A stretch of 52,113 bases of DNA from SZUA-87 sp041687805 (GCA_041687805.1 JBDNJK010000094.1:1-52113); one strand, 5' to 3'. Positions 35,339 to 44,335 are shown, counted from the first letter of the stretch. Program-made: numbers and translations. Notes: generated by a model from the sequence alone, not told the origin.

Positions 35339-35857
35339 TCACCGGACGCTCGGCCTCAGTCCTTCAATCGCTCTGCTCAATCGACTCTTCACCGTGCCTG
35401 GCGCAATACCGAGCGCTTCCGCAGTTGCGGCCTCCGACCAGTCGAGGTGATACCGCAGAACGACCACCGCTCGTTGATCGATCGGCAGACGGGCGATGGC
35501 GGCGTCGAGTTCCGGGTAGAAGTCGGATGGCGTCGCAGCATCATCCAACAGTTCCGAATGGGGTACCTCGCGTCGAAACTTCCTGCGCCACGACCTCGCC
35601 CAATTGAGCCCAACTCGGCATACCCAACCGGCTGGGTTCGAGTACGCCCCAACCTCAGACCATTTCTGGAATGCGCGGGTCATGCCCTCGGCGGCGGCGT
35701 CTCGCGCCAATTCCTCATCCCTCAGCGTGAGCGCAAGCGCCTCCAAGATCCGACGATTGCACTCGGCATGGAAATCAGTGAACGATGGAAAAACCGGCGC
35801 GACGTCGGATGGCTCTGCGACATTCGCAGGTTGAATGATCTGCTTGAAATCGGTCAT
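35339..35857 (-). CDS. ECF-type RNA polymerase sigma factor
   Basis: The 172-residue protein has a sigma region 2 (EELARDAAAEGMTRAFQKWSEV, WVCRVGLNWARSWRRK) and a region 4 helix-turn-helix (IARLPIDQRAVVVLRYHLDWSEAATAEALGIAPGTVKSRLSRA). Start ATG 35857 is 21 bp after the stop of the Asp-box membrane protein gene; the two share the ECF-type promoter at 37854-37879. Target genes elsewhere are unknown; the promoter motif of this operon suggests autoregulation. Confidence 0.9.
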   Translation of the reverse strand: MTDFKQIIQPANVAEPSDVAPVFPSFTDFHAECNRRILEALALTLRDEELARDAAAEGMTRAFQKWSEVGAYSNPAGWVCRVGLNWARSWRRKFRREVPHSELLDDAATPSDFYPELDAAIARLPIDQRAVVVLRYHLDWSEAATAEALGIAPGTVKSRLSRAIEGLRPSVR

Positions 35858-35878
35858 GACTTCACCGATTGTCGATCG

Positions 35879-37846
35879 TCAGCCGATCTCAAGTGTGCGC
35901 CACTGTTCCTCGAAGCGCAAGGCGACGGTGTTCCCGTTGATACCCATGGCCATGGGATATTGCGGAGCAACGAACACGTCGCCCAGCGGCGTGGCCGTCC
36001 ACGTGAGCCCATCTGTAGTGGCCACCACAACCAGCTCGGGAACTACCGAGGTGAGGGGCGGCGGAACCCAACCGCTTTCGTCTATGACCTGTTGTTTTGC
36101 ACCAGCAAGTGCGTCGGCTACGTCTTGTGTGGGAAGCACCATCACGTCATTACCTTCGGCGTCAAAGATGGTGACCGTGTCGCCCTCTACCCTCGCGAAG
36201 TCGGCGGCCAAGCCGTTGAACGCGCCCGACAGTTCGGCCACGACTTCACCCGTCGCGAGGTCGGTGATGACCAAGTCGGCGGTGTTGTCAGTATGCACAA
36301 ACAGGTGAATCGAACGCCCGTCCTGTTCGATGGCAACGTCGTATTCGGCCGGCGGCGGTCCGAAATCCGGGTAGGGCGCGGTATCTACAACGCTCACAAA
36401 GCCACGTGCGGAACTGCCTTCGCCATACAAGCCCACATTCTGTGAAACCAACGGCGGCAGTTCTGCACGAACCCAGCCGGTGCCGTCGGGCGCTCCCCTC
36501 CACACCGCGTATACGTTGCGGTCGTAGACACCGACCAGTACGCCGCCATCAACGGCCACGATGTTGCTGAGACCTCCGCCGAATGGCATGTCAGCTGGGA
36601 GGTCGGCAGTTGACCACACGAATCCGTCGAGGGAGAAGAGCAGTTCGGGATCACCATTGGACTTGTCGTACCTGATTGCCAGGAACCCAGCATCGGTGCC
36701 GATCACCTGACTGATCCCCTCGCCCGATGTGCCCTCCACTGGGCTCGAAAATGGAAGCGTGCCCCACGCTCCAGTCCATACCGTCACGTTCGACGAGAAT
36801 TCCTCCGTCGCCGACCTGTCGGCGGCGTACTGCACGGGATCGACCCCCAGTTCGGCCCATGTGTAAAGCCGCTGCTCCTCGATTTGCGGGGCGTATTCCT
36901 CCAGTGGAGCAACAAAGGTTGGAGTCGGCTCCCCAACGTCGGAGGGTGTCGGAATCTCATCCGGCACGAATGACGCATACAGAGTCACGCTGAGCCCCTC
37001 GGCCGTATCTCTGAAGTCGAAGCCGCCAGGCCAGTCGCGCACGTCAGCAGGCAACAACGTCCAAGGGTCGACATATGAAGAAGTCTCGACCGTAGCGAGC
37101 CAACCGTCCGGGCCAATAGCCAGACTCGACATCCAGCTGTCGACGCTGACATAGGCGGGGAGACCCTCATCAATTCCGCTCACAATGGCGGTAACCCAAT
37201 CCGTGAGATTCTCGGTGATCGACACCGTGAGGCCGTTTGTGTCGGTGTCGCTCTGCTGGCCAACGAGCAGATGAGTGCCATCGGAGATCGCACGGACGAT
37301 TGAGCCCGCACCTTCCGGCAAACTGATGTCGACAGGGTCGCTCCACGTCAGCCCATCAGATGACTCCTGCGCGGAATCCCGTGTAGGAGCGACAGCGGTT
37401 TCCTCCGTGCCGGGCTCCCAGGTCGGAGTGATCAACACGAAGCCGTCACCCCACGGAAGCACCCACTGATTTCCCCCGTAGTACGAGTCGGCGGCCGGAA
37501 GAAATGCGGCACTGCCGTCTTCACCAGGCGGGATTGGAGCCTGAGGCGTCGACGGAGCCAACCCACTCGACTCCTCGGCAAAATCTGCTGAGCCGACCAC
37601 TGTCGTCGATGTGGGAACCTCGATCGCCGCAACCTCGAGTGTTGAATCGCCATCGGTGATCAGAGGCCTCACCCCGATCGACACGGCGACAACAGCTACG
37701 ACCACTCCGATCACCCCACCGGCGCGTTGGCGACGGGTCCGGCGGCGTCCGCGACGCACCAAATCAGCAGCACCGGCCGACTCGACACTGATACCCGCAG
37801 CCTTATCGGCAAAATGTGATTTCAGCTGCTCATCGAATTCGTCCAT
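35879..37846 (-). CDS. Single-pass membrane protein with Asp-box-like extracellular domain, putative sigma-factor sensor
   Basis: The 655-residue protein has a short cytoplasmic N-terminus (about 1-40, ending RRGRRRTRRQR), one membrane helix (about 42-62), a Pro/Thr-rich spacer and a large extracellular part. That part carries three S/T-x-DG-x-x-W motifs (SSDGLTWSDP, SLDGFVWSTAD, TTDGLTWTATP), the pattern of BNR/Asp-box beta-propeller blades. No canonical anti-sigma zinc motif is seen. Being upstream of the ECF sigma gene in one operon, it may hold or sense for that factor (inference). ATG 37846 is preferred over ATG 37852 because transcription from the ECF promoter should start about there. 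Confidence 0.75.
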   Translation of the reverse strand: MDEFDEQLKSHFADKAAGISVESAGAADLVRRGRRRTRRQRAGGVIGVVVAVVAVSIGVRPLITDGDSTLEVAAIEVPTSTTVVGSADFAEESSGLAPSTPQAPIPPGEDGSAAFLPAADSYYGGNQWVLPWGDGFVLITPTWEPGTEETAVAPTRDSAQESSDGLTWSDPVDISLPEGAGSIVRAISDGTHLLVGQQSDTDTNGLTVSITENLTDWVTAIVSGIDEGLPAYVSVDSWMSSLAIGPDGWLATVETSSYVDPWTLLPADVRDWPGGFDFRDTAEGLSVTLYASFVPDEIPTPSDVGEPTPTFVAPLEEYAPQIEEQRLYTWAELGVDPVQYAADRSATEEFSSNVTVWTGAWGTLPFSSPVEGTSGEGISQVIGTDAGFLAIRYDKSNGDPELLFSLDGFVWSTADLPADMPFGGGLSNIVAVDGGVLVGVYDRNVYAVWRGAPDGTGWVRAELPPLVSQNVGLYGEGSSARGFVSVVDTAPYPDFGPPPAEYDVAIEQDGRSIHLFVHTDNTADLVITDLATGEVVAELSGAFNGLAADFARVEGDTVTIFDAEGNDVMVLPTQDVADALAGAKQQVIDESGWVPPPLTSVVPELVVVATTDGLTWTATPLGDVFVAPQYPMAMGINGNTVALRFEEQWRTLEIG

Positions 37847-37853
37847 ACCCATA

Positions 37854-37879
37854 GACGAACGAGCGGTCCGATTGGTTCC
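37854..37879 (-). promoter_or_regulatory. ECF-sigma-type promoter of the sensor-sigma operon
   Basis: On the minus strand GGAACC (37879-37874) is followed by 16 bases and then CGTC (37857-37854), the classical ECF -35/-10 pair. The predicted start site, about seven bases on, falls at ATG 37846, so the mRNA would be leaderless. The pair suggests the downstream sigma factor drives its own operon. Confidence 0.65.
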
Positions 37880-37880
37880 A

Positions 37881-37906
37881 AGGAATTTAAGCCAACCGAA
37901 ATTCCT
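37881..37906. other. 8-bp inverted repeat (possible operator or weak terminator)
   Basis: AGGAATTT (37881-37888) and AAATTCCT (37899-37906) form a perfect inverted repeat around a ten-base centre, covering the end of the methyltransferase gene and lying two bases upstream of the ECF -35 element. It could end the methyltransferase transcript or bind a regulator; there is no T-run. Confidence 0.35.
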
Positions 37907-38606
37907 AGTCGCTCGGCCCCACCAAATGGGCGGTGAGCATCCTCACTGGCACCCCGGCCACAGAATCGAATCGAGCTTCGACATCACGGAATCCGGCCGC
38001 CTCGAACACTCGGCCGAGTTCGTCGATTTCGATCATGAGATGCTCATGATCGCCGTGCTTTTGGCCGTGACGAGCCTGCATGGTCTCGTAGCTCGGATGG
38101 GTGGTGTCGTCGAAGTCTTCGTCGACAAGCACCACCCGACCCGCCGGAGCGAGGACTCGGCGCAGTTCAATCACCGCCTCATCGAGGTTTGATACGTGGT
38201 GGAGCACGTTGACCGCCCACGCCGCCGACACCATGTCGGTGCCCACAGGCAGCTTCTCGGCCCGGCCATCGAGAGCGGTGACCCTCGACCTGGAACGGTT
38301 GCCCAACCTTCGCAGAGCCAGCATTCGGCGCATGAAGGGCGTCGGCTCTATAGCGATAACGCTGCCCTTGCGACCCACCCGGCGCGCCGCTGGGAACGTC
38401 GCCGCGCCCATTCCCGCACCGATATCCAACAGTGTCTCGCCATTTGTGGGGGCCACCAAATCAACTACGGCATCGTTGACATCGTTGGACCAAAACTTTC
38501 GTAATTGCGGCAGGTAGGCCCGCATCGCCTGCCAAGTGGTGCCGTCCTGATCCATCCGATGGTCGTGGTCGTGATCGTCGTGGTCGTGATCGTCGTCGTT
38601 GGGCAT
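37905..38606 (-). CDS. Class I SAM methyltransferase with His/Asp-rich N-terminus
   Basis: The 233-residue protein opens with MPNDDDHDHDDHDHDHRM, a likely metal-binding tail, then a Rossmann methyltransferase domain: LLDIGAGMGAATFPAARRVG (motif I), VIAIEPTPFMRRML, NVLHHVSNLDEAVIELRRVLAPAGRVVLVDED. It resembles UbiE-type small-molecule methyltransferases; the substrate is unknown. ATG 38606 follows dnaE2 by 23 bp on the same strand and may be transcribed from the SOS promoter. Confidence 0.82.
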   Translation of the reverse strand: MPNDDDHDHDDHDHDHRMDQDGTTWQAMRAYLPQLRKFWSNDVNDAVVDLVAPTNGETLLDIGAGMGAATFPAARRVGRKGSVIAIEPTPFMRRMLALRRLGNRSRSRVTALDGRAEKLPVGTDMVSAAWAVNVLHHVSNLDEAVIELRRVLAPAGRVVLVDEDFDDTTHPSYETMQARHGQKHGDHEHLMIEIDELGRVFEAAGFRDVEARFDSVAGVPVRMLTAHLVGPSD

Positions 38607-38629
38607 CACCCAGTATGGCCTTCGAATAC

Positions 38630-41600
38630 CTAACGAAAATCACGCGACGCCGGCGAAACCACCACTGGCAGCGGTTCGAGCTTGTCGGCCACCACGTTGA
38701 TCACCCCCTCGCTACGTTCCAACTTGCCTCTGACCAACAACGCCGGAGTGTCCTTGGCCACACCTCGGTAACGCTTCCAACACCCCATCGACACCACCAC
38801 GTTGATCAAACCGGTCTCGTCCTCGAGATTCATGAAGGTGGTGCCGCCGGCAGTGGCCGGGCGTTGTCGATGAGTGACCACTCCCCCGACCAGCACCCGG
38901 GACCCCGGTTCGATCGCGGCCAGGCCATCTGCTGTGACCACGCCACGCCGGGTGAGGTCGTCGCGCAGAAACCTGGTGGGATGCCCGTCAGGGGCGACAC
39001 CAGTGGCCCACAGGTCGGAGTGGGCGACCTCTTGAGCCGACATGCCAGGAAGGGTTGGGGCATCAGCCCCGGTGACTATGCCGGCAAGACGACCAGCCGA
39101 TGTCTGCGACATGGCACCCGCGGTCCAAAGCGCTGAGCGCCGATCGATACCGAAACATCCGAATGCGCCCGCGGTGGCCAGCGACTCGAGCACCGGAAGC
39201 GACAACCCCAGGGCCCGGCGACGGAGATCCTCGACCGACGAATAGGGACGCGCTGCCGCCACCTCGGCGGCCAAGTCTGATCCGACGCCTCGCACAGAAC
39301 CGATCCCCAACCACACAGCCCAGCCACTCGTGCTGTCGGGGTGTGATTCGAGAGTGGCGATATCGGCCGACGCGTTGAGGTCGGGGGTGTGCACCACCAC
39401 CCCATGACGGCGCGCGTCGCCAACGATGGTGTGAGGCGACCAGAACCCCATCGGCTGGGCATTGAGAAGCGCGGCGCAGAACGCTGCCGGGTGATGAAGC
39501 TTGATCCAAGCTGATGCGTAGACGAGATACGAGAACGACACCGAATGGCTCTCAGGGAAGCCGTAGTTGGCAAACGCCGCAAGCTTCTCCCAGATCAGCT
39601 CGCCGATGGGATCGGTGATGCCACGCTCTCTCATCCCATCGAACAGCCTTGCCTTCAGGTGCTCCATACGCTCACGGCTGCGTTTGGATCCCATGGCCTG
39701 GCGGAGTTGATCGGCCTCGGAGGCACTGAACCCGGCCACATCGATCGCCATCTGCATCAGCTGCTCTTGGAACAACGGCACGCCGAGAGTCTTGGCCAAG
39801 GAGTTTTCGAGCAACGGATGAAGATAGGTGACCGGCTCGAGACCATTGCGGCGGCGGATGTATGGGTGAACCGACCCGCCCTGGATCGGGCCGGGCCTGA
39901 TCAGGGCGACCTCCACGACCAGATCGTAGAAACAGCGCGGCTTGAGCCGCGGCAACGTGGCCATCTGGGCACGCGACTCGATCTGGAACACGCCGATGGT
40001 GTCGGCCCGACACAACATCTCGTAGACCTCGTCTTCCTGGGGCAACGCGGCCAGATCGATCACGGTGCCGTCGGCCTCGGCCACCATGTCGATGGCGTAG
40101 TGGAGCATCGACAACATGCCAAGCCCGAGCAGATCAAACTTGACCAAACCGGCTGCCGCGCAGTCTTCTTTGTCCCATTGCAGAACACTGCGGTTTGGCA
40201 TCCGCCCCCACTCGACCGGGCACACCTCGATCACCGGCCTATCGCACATCACCATGCCCCCGGAATGGATGCCGAGGTGACGGGGAAAATGTTCGATCTC
40301 GGCTGCCAGTTCGAGCACCGGCAACGGGATCGAAGGCCCTGGGTTCTGATCTGCTTCTCCTGCCGATTGGGCGACCCCGTCGGCGACACCATCGGCGACG
40401 TGGTGCCAACGGTCGACTTGTTTGGCAAACGCATCCTGTTGACCAGCCTCGTAGCCAAGCGCCTTGGCCATGTCGCGTATCGCCGACTTGGCGCGGTAAG
40501 TGATGACGTTGGCGATCTGAGCGGTGTGGTGGCGGCCATGGCGTTCGTAGACGTATTGGATGACTTCCTCACGGCGGCCGCTCTCGATGTCGATGTCGAT
40601 GTCGGGCGGTCCGTCGCGCTCTGGCGACAGAAAACGTTCGAACAGCAGACCAAGACCGACCGCATCGGCGTTGGTGATACCGAGCGCGTAACAGACCGCC
40701 GAATTGGCTGCTGACCCTCGACCCTGGCAGAGGATGTCGGTGCGTCGGCAAAACCCGACGATGTCCCACACCACCAGGAAATAGCCGGGGAAACCCAGCT
40801 GCCCTATGACCTCAAGCTCGTGGTCGATCTGAGCCCACGCCCCGCTGACCCTCTCGGCGCCACGCGGCCCATAGAGATGGGCTCCTCCCTCATCGACCAA
40901 ACGACGCAGATATGTCATCTCGTCGAGCCCGTCGGGGCACGGATAGGGCGGCAGGTTGGGGGCCACCAGCGACAAGTCGAAAGCACATTCGGCCCCGATC
41001 GCCGCTGCTCGCTCGACCACCCCCGGGTAACGGGCGAAACGCTGGGACTGTTCATGGCCCGACCGCAATGGCATACCGGCCGGCGGGAGCCAACCATCGA
41101 TCTCATCGAGGCTCCGTCGGCTTTTGACCGCGGCCATGGCCGATGCCAGCCGTTGACGACCCATGCTGTGATGGTGGGCGTTGGCGGTGGCCACGGCATC
41201 GACCCTGGCACGGACCGCGAGCATGGCCATGCCGTCGTTTCGTACCGAATCGAGCGGGAGGCCATGGTCCCACAGTTCGACAGCCACGTTGCCACGGCCA
41301 AAATCCGACACCAGCCGATCGAGCACTCGACCAGCCGCGGCAGGACCTTGGGCCACCAAGGCCCTGGGCACCGCCCCCTTGCGACACCCGGTGAGGACCT
41401 GCCAGTGGTTGCCGGTGCCAGTGCCCCCTAGCTCAACCAACCGCTCGTATTCGATATGTGGCGCTCCTTTGTCGCCGGCCAACTGCCCTTCGCTGATGGC
41501 CCTGCCCAGAGCGGCGTAGCCCAGAGGATCGCGGGCCAGGACAACCAGATGCTCAGCACCCAACGTGAGCTCGGCGCCGAACACAGTGGGGAGACCCACC

Positions 41601-41944
41601 GCCCGGGCGGCCTCGGCGAAACGCACCACGCCATAGAAACCATCGTGATCGGTGAGCGCCAGAGCAACGAGACCCAACCGAACCGCTTCTTCGACAAGTT
41701 CCTCGGGATGTGATGCCCCGTCGAGAAATGAGAAGTTGGAATGGCAGTGGAGTTCCGCATAGGGAACCCCAGAAGATCGCCGTTTCAGCGACGGCGGCGT
41801 CTGATACGCAGAGCGCTTGCGCGACCATGCCGGGCTGTCGCCGCCGTCGCCCGCCCAGATGTCGGTGGGGCGTCCGCTCGCGGGCCTGTCTGACAGCCGC
41901 CGTTCGATCTCGCTCCACGGCACTTGGGGGTTGTTCCATCCCAT
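38630..41944 (-). CDS. dnaE2: Error-prone DNA polymerase III alpha subunit DnaE2
   Basis: The 1104-residue protein has an N-terminal PHP domain (ELHCHSNFSFLDGASHPEELV, TDHDGFYGVVRF), the polymerase catalytic motif PDIDIDIESGRREE, the C-family fingers (AFANYGFPESHSVSFSYLVYASAWIKLHHP) and a C-terminal OB fold (EPGSRVLVGGVVTHRQRP). MGWNNPQVPWSEIERRL is the usual DnaE2 start, so ATG 41944 is used; the frame extends to 42004 through the LexA box. DnaE2 acts with ImuA' and ImuB in SOS mutagenesis. Confidence 0.95.
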   Translation of the reverse strand: MGWNNPQVPWSEIERRLSDRPASGRPTDIWAGDGGDSPAWSRKRSAYQTPPSLKRRSSGVPYAELHCHSNFSFLDGASHPEELVEEAVRLGLVALALTDHDGFYGVVRFAEAARAVGLPTVFGAELTLGAEHLVVLARDPLGYAALGRAISEGQLAGDKGAPHIEYERLVELGGTGTGNHWQVLTGCRKGAVPRALVAQGPAAAGRVLDRLVSDFGRGNVAVELWDHGLPLDSVRNDGMAMLAVRARVDAVATANAHHHSMGRQRLASAMAAVKSRRSLDEIDGWLPPAGMPLRSGHEQSQRFARYPGVVERAAAIGAECAFDLSLVAPNLPPYPCPDGLDEMTYLRRLVDEGGAHLYGPRGAERVSGAWAQIDHELEVIGQLGFPGYFLVVWDIVGFCRRTDILCQGRGSAANSAVCYALGITNADAVGLGLLFERFLSPERDGPPDIDIDIESGRREEVIQYVYERHGRHHTAQIANVITYRAKSAIRDMAKALGYEAGQQDAFAKQVDRWHHVADGVADGVAQSAGEADQNPGPSIPLPVLELAAEIEHFPRHLGIHSGGMVMCDRPVIEVCPVEWGRMPNRSVLQWDKEDCAAAGLVKFDLLGLGMLSMLHYAIDMVAEADGTVIDLAALPQEDEVYEMLCRADTIGVFQIESRAQMATLPRLKPRCFYDLVVEVALIRPGPIQGGSVHPYIRRRNGLEPVTYLHPLLENSLAKTLGVPLFQEQLMQMAIDVAGFSASEADQLRQAMGSKRSRERMEHLKARLFDGMRERGITDPIGELIWEKLAAFANYGFPESHSVSFSYLVYASAWIKLHHPAAFCAALLNAQPMGFWSPHTIVGDARRHGVVVHTPDLNASADIATLESHPDSTSGWAVWLGIGSVRGVGSDLAAEVAAARPYSSVEDLRRRALGLSLPVLESLATAGAFGCFGIDRRSALWTAGAMSQTSAGRLAGIVTGADAPTLPGMSAQEVAHSDLWATGVAPDGHPTRFLRDDLTRRGVVTADGLAAIEPGSRVLVGGVVTHRQRPATAGGTTFMNLEDETGLINVVVSMGCWKRYRGVAKDTPALLVRGKLERSEGVINVVADKLEPLPVVVSPASRDFR

Positions 41945-41950
41945 GTGTCG

Positions 41951-41979
41951 AAGGTATACGAACATATGTTCGCTATCAA
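41951..41979 (-). promoter_or_regulatory. LexA-controlled promoter of dnaE2
   Basis: On the minus strand TTGATA (41979-41974), a 17-base spacer and TACCTT (41956-41951) precede ATG 41944 by six bases, predicting a leaderless mRNA. The spacer contains CGAACATATGTTCG (41972-41959), a perfect palindrome matching the actinobacterial/Bacillus LexA consensus CGAACRNRYGTTYG. LexA bound there would block polymerase. Confidence 0.9.
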
Positions 41980-42019
41980 CTCCGAAAGGCGACCTCTTCG
42001 ACAAAGTGCCACACGCGGA

Positions 42020-43579
42020 TCAGTCCCATGTGGCTGTGAGCCACCATTGCCCGCCTTCGAGCGCAACCAGACTGGCCACACCATCTGTGGTGAGCACCTG
42101 GATTCGTGCTCGACGCCGATGTGATTCGGGGTCCCACCATCGTTCCTCCACCGGCCATGGACCTGACCAGCCCCCGATCTTGAATGACCGGCCGGCTCTC
42201 ACCAGCCGGACCGGCGGGCCCGACACTGCCCCGCGACCCGATACCCCAACCATCTCACCGGCCGAATCGAGCAGCTCAACTGCCGTCGGGGTAGCCAGCA
42301 CGTTGGCGGGTGATGGGCACGGTAACACCCCCGGCCACGGCGCAGGATCACGCGCCTCAGGCTCAATGGAACGGCCACGCAACTCGACAGTGGCTGCCGA
42401 CACCAGAACAATCTGCTGGTCGGCGTCGCGGCCACCTCGTAGTTCGGGCACTAATACCGAATCGATGCCGAGCTGGCCTTGCAAGCGGGCTGCAACCCTG
42501 GCGGCACGTTCGTCTGCCTCGGTCTCGCCACCCCAGAAGCCGAGTTGACGGCCATGACCCGGAATCACCTCGTCGGGCACCAGCGCCAAGCGGGATATGC
42601 CACCGCTCGGCCTCGACACCGCCGAGCCGTTGAGCCAACCATCGAGTTGCCATCTGACACGGTCGGCGATCGCACCCGCGCTCAAGGCTCCTTCGTGTCG
42701 CCACAGCCTCACGAGTGTTTCGCCGTGTTCGGTTTCGGCCTCGATCGCCACCCTCACACATGCCAAACCTTCGCCGGCAAGACGGCCGTGCAACTGGTCG
42801 GCCAGCCCCCGGGCGCAGAACGCCACCCTGTCGACGCGGTTGGCCGGCGGATCGATCTCGGTGGACACCGACCAGTCTGGACGCAGCGGCCTTACCTCTG
42901 GAGGATGCGGATCGAGGCCCGATGCCAGCCGATGGGCTTCGACACCAGTCGTACCGAACCGACCGATGACGCTCGATGGTGGCAACGCCGCGAACGAACC
43001 GAGCGTGGTGATGCCCAACCTGACCAGGACATCGCATAAATCGGGACGTTCGAGAACTGTGACCGGCAGCGGAGCAAGAAATTCGGTAACTGACCCTGAG
43101 GCGACCAACCTGATCGGGTCGGCTAGTCGGGCCGCCAGCCCGGCTGCGAAAGGGCCGTCGGCAACTCCGATCCGCACGTCGGTGCGGCCACCGACAGCAT
43201 TGGTCATTCGCTTCATGACTCCTTCGACCACTGCTTTGTCGCCACCGAAATATCTCGACGGACCCTTCATCACGAACGCGCAGGTGCCGGGCCTGACCAC
43301 TTCGATGAGAGGGGTGAGATCATCGAGAGCGGCCAATACCGGTTCGAAACAGCGTGCCTCTACTGCCTCGTCGCGGGCCAACACTTCGAGATCGGCACAG
43401 GCTCCCTGAGCAGCCCTGCGTAGCTGCCCTCGCGCCACACCTACGGCCCTGGCCGCCGGACTGGCGGCCACGACACGGTTGGCAGACACGACTGCCACCG
43501 GCTGATCGAAGCTGCGACCCATGGCCACCACCGGCCAGTCGGGGCACCAAGCGACGAGGGTTCGTACGGGGCCGTCCAC
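42020..43579 (-). CDS. imuB: ImuB, inactive Y-family polymerase-like mutasome protein
   Basis: The 519-residue protein has the Y-family fold (fingers-palm segment VAWCPDWPVVAMGRSFDQPVAVV, then TTLGSFAALPPSSVIGRFG) but lacks the catalytic acidic cluster of DinB, as ImuB does. QLGFWG at about residues 345-350 (42529-42546) is the beta-clamp-binding motif. ImuB bridges clamp, ImuA' and DnaE2. GTG 43579 directly abuts the imuA' TGA, so the genes are translationally coupled. It ends 75 bp before dnaE2. Confidence 0.93.
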   Translation of the reverse strand: MDGPVRTLVAWCPDWPVVAMGRSFDQPVAVVSANRVVAASPAARAVGVARGQLRRAAQGACADLEVLARDEAVEARCFEPVLAALDDLTPLIEVVRPGTCAFVMKGPSRYFGGDKAVVEGVMKRMTNAVGGRTDVRIGVADGPFAAGLAARLADPIRLVASGSVTEFLAPLPVTVLERPDLCDVLVRLGITTLGSFAALPPSSVIGRFGTTGVEAHRLASGLDPHPPEVRPLRPDWSVSTEIDPPANRVDRVAFCARGLADQLHGRLAGEGLACVRVAIEAETEHGETLVRLWRHEGALSAGAIADRVRWQLDGWLNGSAVSRPSGGISRLALVPDEVIPGHGRQLGFWGGETEADERAARVAARLQGQLGIDSVLVPELRGGRDADQQIVLVSAATVELRGRSIEPEARDPAPWPGVLPCPSPANVLATPTAVELLDSAGEMVGVSGRGAVSGPPVRLVRAGRSFKIGGWSGPWPVEERWWDPESHRRRARIQVLTTDGVASLVALEGGQWWLTATWD

Positions 43580-44263
43580 TCAGACCCCTCGCAGGTTGGA
43601 CACAGGAGCCAACCCGACAGGTTCGGGAAAGCCTTTGGGACCTGGCAGAAACAGTTTGTCGGCTCGGGGGCGCGAGGACGCCCCTCGACCGTCGACATTC
43701 ACCTCGACTCGGCGCCGCCGCAGCAGCCCGTGCCCGTCTCCGAGGCCCTCCCAGTCGGAAGCGACGACCCGCAGCCGCACATCGGCACCATCGCCCGCCC
43801 CGACACGGATCATCACCGAACCCCGCTCACGCAACCGCGCCGTGAGCCGGCGCAGGTCGCCGCTCCCGGACTGTCGGCCGCTGGCCACCACGATCACATC
43901 GACCGAGCCGACCAGGGCGGCCACGATGCTCGCCCATGATCCGGGGGTGGGTGGCCTGATCACCAACAGCCGGCTGAGAACCACTCCTGCTTCACCCGCA
44001 GCCTCGAGCCCGATGGAGGGCAACCCGACGAATGCTGTCCACGATCCAGCAGCAGAGGGTCCGGCTGCTAATGCCAACGCCAACGATGTGGCCCCGGTGC
44101 CTTCCACCCCCATGATCGACCCACGCCTGATTGATCCACCCGGCAGGAGCCCTTCCAATACCGGAAGGACCGGGAGGGTCTGTTCGTGGGCAAGAGCCAA
44201 GGGTGTGACCAGACGGGCGGCCTCACCAAGCATGGCCATCGCCTCTGATCCGAGCGAAGTCAT
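43580..44263 (-). CDS. imuA: ImuA' mutasome protein (RecA-like fold)
   Basis: The 227-residue product has a degenerate RecA-type core: GSIMGVEGTGATSLALALAAGPS in Walker A place, then WTAFVGLPSIGLEAAGEAGV and VDVIVVASGRQSGSGDL. Sequence and position immediately before imuB identify actinobacterial ImuA', needed for DnaE2-dependent mutagenesis. ATG 44263 lies six bases after a -10 element whose spacer holds a LexA box, which supports this start and a leaderless message. Confidence 0.88.
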   Translation of the reverse strand: MTSLGSEAMAMLGEAARLVTPLALAHEQTLPVLPVLEGLLPGGSIRRGSIMGVEGTGATSLALALAAGPSAAGSWTAFVGLPSIGLEAAGEAGVVLSRLLVIRPPTPGSWASIVAALVGSVDVIVVASGRQSGSGDLRRLTARLRERGSVMIRVGAGDGADVRLRVVASDWEGLGDGHGLLRRRRVEVNVDGRGASSRPRADKLFLPGPKGFPEPVGLAPVSNLRGV

Positions 44264-44269
44264 TCACTC

Positions 44270-44298
44270 AGTATCGAACACATGTTCGTATCACACAA
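44270..44298 (-). promoter_or_regulatory. LexA-controlled promoter of imuA'-imuB
   Basis: On the minus strand TTGTGT (44298-44293), a 17-base spacer and GATACT (44275-44270) are followed by six bases and ATG 44263. CGAACATGTGTTCG (44288-44275) in the spacer and -10 edge matches the LexA consensus. Layout equals that of dnaE2. Divergently, the selenoprotein-candidate gene starts 47 bp on the other side. Confidence 0.9.
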
Positions 44299-44335
44299 GG
44301 GGAATCTTTCCCGTGCGGCGCGGGTTGAGTGAGTT

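Noticed and set aside
41942..42004. Longer DnaE2 start at 42004
   Set aside because: It would translate through the promoter and LexA box, and the extra residues lack family similarity.
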